From the NCBI RefSeq assembly GCF_030936135.1, contig NC_082600.1, positions 4,526,001-4,590,000 on the forward strand: 64,000 bases of DNA, written 5' to 3'. Numbering within the stretch: position 1 is the first letter of the stretch; each line of letters starts with the position of its first letter. The notes under the pieces were generated by a model. It was not told the DNA's origin. It saw only the letters and a program-made list of their open reading frames with translations, and made no database searches. Positions 58,601-64,000 of this stretch are shown here, piece by piece. The position numbers and the translations under genes were made by a program. Source of the stretch: Gavia stellata. Lineage: Eukaryota; Chordata; Aves; Gaviiformes; Gaviidae.

Positions 58601-61600
58601 ACACCTGTCTTTGGCAAGTTAAATCCAACCCTAAGAAAATGTTATCACCTACATTTTTCACTTCAAAATAAAAGATCACTGTCAGCCTTCCCACCTGGTA
58701 AACAGCAGACCAGATCTGTACTCATCATTCATCTGATGGACAAGTGAGGTTCTGGAGAAGGCAATGGAAATGCCCTGAATTACTTCAGCTGAAAAACTAT
58801 AGTCATTTGCCTATGTCAGAACAGCTACCAATGGTCCCCTGGCCTGATCCTACAAAAGCTTTGCATTAATTTAAATACCTTTGCCAAAGATATTTAGGGA
58901 AAACTAATCTGAGCAAGGCTTTGATGGATCAAGTCTATTACTTTCAGTGTGAAAACAGAATCCTCCTTGGAGCAGCTCCAGCTAAATCTCCTTTCTGGAA
59001 AATGAAACATTACAGTTGTGCATTAAAGAAAGTGATCACTAGGATCTTCATTTCCTGGGTATGGGAAATAGGTTTTTAAGTACAGTATTCTTGCTTAAAA
59101 GAAGTCGTCTTGTAACTTGTTTCACCAGTGATTCTAAAGATGATCACCGTTTAAGTCATGTGTCAGATCCTAAGGTAGGCTGCATTTACTTTTACATTTA
59201 AATGCACACATGCACATAAAAGCAGCCATCAGAGTACCATTACATCAAGAATATACCATTACATCAAGATTTGTTTAACTGAACCCTCCATAATTAGGTC
59301 ATAACATACGATTAAGCAGTTGTTAACTGTGTCATAAGGAAAGCTACAAAGGGAATGAAATATTTAAAACAGTAATAACATACCTATCCTGCTTTGCTAT
59401 TTATGCACAGTTAAACACATAAAAACAAAGGAGCAACTCTTAATTACAAGGACAATTTATTTCGCTGACCTTCTTATTGGGACACATGCCAAACCCACTG
59501 GGGGTTGGTTTGTCGGTTGATTTGGTTGATTTTGCAGCAAAAAAATGTTCTGGCCCATTGTTAGAGACACTGCAGTTGCCTGCCTGGAGAAAGCAGAGCG
59601 TTTTGCGGTGCTAATTTACAGCCTTCTCAACTGGTCAAGGGCAGCAATGAAATGACAGTTAAAAATAGAGATGGCTTTATGGAATCTCATTCCGGTGGCT
59701 TCTAAAGGTGCGGGGCCAGGAACACATACGTCTCATTCCACGCTGCCTCTAAGTCCATTTTCATCTTTTTACTTTTCCCCTTGGATCCTGAGCTCCACTT
59801 CAGTTTTGAACTTACATAGGAAGGCAGGAGGTTAAACCAAACTGCTAACTGTGTCTCTTCAAAACTGACATTTAATACAGGGTATAAATCACTGTGGGAG
59901 CCTGTTATTCCTTCAGGAATGCAATTACATAGGGTCAAATAAAACATGAAAGAACCCAACAAGTTTTAAAATGTAGTATGTTCTCAAAAGCAGGCAAGAA
60001 GGAATGCAAAGCAGTCCAAATATGCTAACATCCACATGTTGTCCTGTATGAGGGGGATTAGAAGGAAAGGTTTCTGTTCTTTAATGATTATGTTGTTAAG
60101 CATAGGTATGTATGCAGGTTCAGGGCTCGCGCTGAATACCAGTCCATCCAGGGAGCTTTGGGCAGATTACTGTATTTATTTAAAGCAGGTGTCTTTTATG
60201 TATCTCATTATTTTAATTGTCACCGTAGCCCTATTTAAGATACCACAGCCATTTAGCACACAAATGGGCTATGCAAAATGGACATTCACCTTTTCCTTCA
60301 AGGCTCTGGGCCCAAAACACAACCCCCATTCATCTGGACCATTGTTGGGAGAGATAGCATAGTATTGCAAACTCATCTCTTTGATAAGCAAACATCTGCC
60401 TCCGCCCAATTTAGGCCCCCTCAATCTCTCTCAGTCTCATTGGTTTGCCTTTGAAACAAGGATGGAGAACAACAGGCAAATACATAAATAAAACTTCATG
60501 AAGCTTGTTAAAATGGGAACAAAAGGCAGATTAAGCAGGTTCAGCACCTCCTATGAAATCACTCACTGTCACCATTCACACTTCACTCACATTTCTCCGA
60601 GCACAGAAAAACCCTTCTGCTTTCATATTTTAGCACTGCGTTTAAAAAGCCTAGAAGGAAAAGTCTAGAGATTCTAGCGAATTTTTGAGGTCAACTTTTG
60701 CCACTCTCAATTTCACTACACTGTATTTTACACCTTAAATAGTTAAACTAAGCCAACTTTGAAGTTTCTTAATTGAAAATCTGGGATTTATTGAAGGCAT
60801 CTATTTTACCTGAAAGTCAATTTTTCCTGAAAGTCAATTTTTCAGCCAAATGGGAATTTTTAATTCCAAATGAAAGGCTTTACAGAAAAACAAAATTTGA
60901 ACATCTTAATCTGAGAATTGTTGAAAATGTTTCTTTTTCTCTTTTTAAAAAAGTGACTCCTCTCCAAGAGCGAGTGATGTTTAAAAAATACTTATGAGAA
61001 AGAGTACTTTGCTTTTTAAAAACCTTAAACTTTTTAACTTGCTTTAATCATGCTTTTGAAAGTTTTGCTTTTCACATTTAAAAATAAAACTTTCACTTGT
61101 TAACCCTCTCCCTGAGAAAGTAACACAAATAATACTTTACTTACTAAATATTTTCCAGGAAAAAAAGAAGTCAAAAAGAAATATGAAATAACGCGGGTTT
61201 CATTTTTCTCTTTTTAAATCAAGCAGGAAAAGTGGGAAAACCTTAACAAATTGGGAAAAAGTAGGGCTTTCCTCCAGATCTTTTAAAAATTACTGTTCTA
61301 CAGCAAATTTCCTAATGGGAAAATTACAAGTGGGGATTTTTTCGTAGAAAAACCCCACAGCTCCAGCTAGCAGACTCACTGATTTCACCTCCACTAAGAC
61401 TGCCAGAATAAAACCTTAGATTTCTCTCCCTTGTTTTATAGCAGCCCACTGCATTACAGTTACATGGGTCACCGGTCCTGCCAACATGTACATATATTCT
61501 CAGAATGAAGCCTGTGAATAAGCTTTAGCAGAACAAAACTTTTGTTAAAGGTAAAGGTAGCACTACTGTCTATTGTAAAGGTTATTAAATACTTCCTATT

Positions 61601-64000
61601 GTAAGAATATGGCTTTAGTTGCTTAAAATGTTGCCCTATTCTGGCCATACAGGTGGAATAAATCATGCTAATCATGAGCCTCAGGGGTGGTTTGTGGGGG
61701 GGGAGGAGAAATATATATATTTTTTTTTTTTTTTTTAATATCAGCCGGAACGACTCACCTGTTTCAGAGAAGGAGGTCTGGAGAACAAACACCGCTCGGG
61801 TTTTCTCAAACAATCCCTGAGCCCTTCGGTTTGAAATGTTCTAGTGTCCTAATTCTTTGCAACAAGGGCTTAAAAATTGCTAGCAAGGGAGTCTCCGGAT
61901 AAAGAATAGACCTTTCATTTGTCACGTGAAAATGTCCCCAAATGCAACCAAATTACAACTGTTTGTAAAACTACTGTTTGCACTTATGTACAAATTGAAT
62001 GGTGTGACTGCACAGAGCCAGGGGTCTACAGCATCACTTCCCAGCAGGGAGATTTGCAAAGAGTAGCTCTAGAGGAGAAAGAGAGAGCTAAAAAAGTAGA
62101 TAGCAAAATTTGAATTTCACTTCCAATCTGAGGCTATCTTCCGTGCTTAGAGGATTCCCCTTTTTAGTATGGTTTGGGAAAAAAAATTACAGTGAGAAAA
62201 CCCACAGCCTCACAGAAAGCACTCACAAAAGCTGAGGACGCACTGTTTTTCTTAGTTCAGGGCCATTGCTGGCAGAGGTGCAGGGTTCATGTGGTGCCGA
62301 TGACCTGAAGCATCATGTGAGACTCCAGTCCTGGTGCCTGTGACACGCTCAGAGCCTGTCATTCTGCCACACTTCCCCATGAAATTAGCTTGGAAGATGC
62401 CAATAACCTGGCAAAAGTTTAGACATTCTTCAACCTTTCTAGAAAGTCATCATTCCTTCAGCTGAGAAGGTCATCTCCTTCAGATCTAGTTTCTTGAGCT
62501 TTCCTCTGCTGAAAAAAATCTAAACCAATGTAGAACATTACGACAGTTAGGGATAACACCCCTGCGCTTCTGTGGTAACTCCAGTATATTCATACGGGGT
62601 ACAGACTCCTCTGCCTGTCTGCAGACGGGTTGCCCTGGATCTCAGCCATTCTGCCTGTCAGTTCATGACAAAGAGTCCCTCCTTTCACAACAAATCCCAC
62701 CTTATCATCCAGAGAGGTCTGATGTAGATGTAGGCTTATTTCAGCCACGCTTTCAAATTAACATCGGTTTGTCTTCCTTACGCAGTGTATCCTGGAAAGG
62801 TAAGAGACTTTTCATATACTTGAAATATATGAAAACCCCAGATATTAAAACCCCTCTTTAGCAGGAATGTGAAAGGTTTCCTTCCCTAAACATGGAGCTA
62901 ACAGAACAGTGTTATGTCCATTTTGTGTATACCTGAGCCTGTTCCAGCAAAAACTCCACGTGCAAGCTTAGTGACAGAGGACGTGCTGCAGGATGCTACC
63001 TGACTGCAGAAAACCCTATATCTAAGGCATGCCTGTACAGTCCAGATGACAGAGTTCAAATGCTGTGTGTGTACAAAGTTAAAGTTCCATCTTTTTAGCT
63101 GCATTTGGTACATCCCAGAACACAGAGTATGCAGTGGCCCTTCAAGGAGAAATATAGAAGTCACTCACCCAAGTAAAACTTAAATGCTGAATGTGCTTGA
63201 GTTGGGAGGAAGCAATGTCAATCCAGCTCTGAATACTGAAAGAAGTAGCATATGGAATTGCAAATCTGGTGATAAAGATTTATTATATTGAAACTGATAC
63301 CTTAGAGAAAAGAAAATGCAGCGCCTTTATTTAAGAGCTAAAAATCGACTTTATCACGCATAGGCTCGTAACACCAGTATCAATATTATACAAAGCTTCA
63401 GAAGAAACATTGAGTAAAGGATAAAGAAAGCTATGGCAAAATGTGACAGAGGCGTCAAACTTCAGTCTGGGTATAATAACATCAGGTTTTTGTACCAGGC
63501 TACTCTATCCAAATATTAGGTAAACCCTTGATACGTTGCCACACAAAATTACTAGTTAAACTCGAGAAGATAGGGATAAGACAAGTGTTGTAAGGAGGAT
63601 AATAAATTGGCTAAAATGGAGATGATAGAAAGTTGTACTGACAGAACAACTGAACTGAAGGGAGGGTACTGGAGGAATTCTCAATATCAGCCGTGGGATG
63701 ATTGCATTTAACACTGCCTCTACCAGTGCTGCTGCAAAATATGGAAGCATTTTTAACTATATTTGCTGAGGCACAGAGTTAAAAGACAGCATCAGTACCA
63801 GGAAGATCAGAATATCATGCCTGAGGAAATGGTATACAAACCACAAGATCACTCGGGGACTAAAACAACATCCTCCTACAGTCATTGACGTTGTATAGGG
63901 CACTGGTGATTCTTCCTCAAGACTTCCTCAAGGCTATTTGAATGAGATATTCATTCAAACTGGGATAAGAGTGGAAAACAGGTGAAAAGGCTGGTGCAGG
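55696..64000. other. Intergenic, AT-rich, with one palindromic relic listed separately
   Basis: Only short frames. Homopolymer T at about 61719-61736 next to a (TA) run. A near-duplicate phrase (accattacatcaaga) occurs twice at 59237-59272. No gene, RNA or young repeat recognised. Confidence 0.45.
58842..58934. mobile_element. Third palindromic ancient element (MITE-like relic)
   Basis: The left arm cctgatcctacaaaagctttgcattaat and the right arm ctaatctgagcaaggctttgatggatcaag are imperfect reverse complements at the two ends of a roughly 93-bp segment. The arm wording (cctgatcctgcaaagccttactcatgtaaata) is a dispersed amniote palindromic repeat from memory. Confidence 0.5.

Noticed and set aside
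60036..60362. 108-codon plus-strand ORF with membrane-like stretches
   Set aside because: Hydrophobic runs are expected from T-rich DNA. No family recognised and no gene context.
1..64000. Bacterial-type features (operons, ribosome binding sites, CRISPR, insertion sequences) and endogenous retrovirus
   Set aside because: Spliced BMP4 and avian CR1 elements show this is bird nuclear DNA. No regularly spaced repeats and no gag/pol/env-like frames or LTR pairs were seen.

Overview
This window is eukaryotic, almost certainly from a bird. It holds truncated CR1 LINE copies whose 3' ends carry the avian signature (repeated 'agaatcacagaatc' motifs next to 'aggttgga.agacct...atcatc.agtccaac'). It has one clearly recognisable multi-exon gene with canonical GT/AG splice sites, and long stretches with no coding potential. 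The gene is BMP4 on the minus strand. Its coding exons (39682-39313 and 38328-37487) join in frame to a 403-residue pre-proprotein. The mature ligand region differs in its basic N-terminus from the chicken BMP4 I remember, so a non-chicken bird is likely. That species inference is weak.

Layout: (a) 1-23.2 kb is intergenic, with six CR1 fragments, several CpG-rich patches and an unusually AT-rich, low-repeat stretch (about 14.0-15.1 kb) that looks like candidate conserved regulatory DNA. (b) 23.2-36.7 kb has no recognisable young CR1, weak ancient MIR/CORE-SINE-like relics, and a GC-rich area at 35.5-36.5 kb. (c) 36.7-41.1 kb is the BMP4 gene: a 3'-flanking inverted TCF/LEF-like motif pair, the poly(A) signal and 3' UTR, the exon encoding most of the prodomain and the ligand, a 984-bp intron, the exon with the signal peptide, a short GC-rich 5' intron, a predicted non-coding first exon and a TATA-less CpG-island promoter. 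(d) 41.1-64 kb is an AT-richer intergenic desert with ancient repeats: MIR-like relics, palindromic MITE-like fossils, a 138-bp tandem duplication and two old CR1 fragments.

BMP4 sits in a gene desert in other amniotes and is controlled by distant enhancers. The most useful reading of the non-coding DNA here is therefore as regulatory landscape. No other protein gene, RNA gene, retrovirus or CRISPR array is supported. I found no previously undescribed multi-gene system. The best leads are a predicted strong-context upstream ORF that overlaps the BMP4 start codon across the first splice junction, an RGD tripeptide in the prodomain beside the second proprotein-convertase site, and the inverted TCF/LEF-like motif pair just 3' of the gene.
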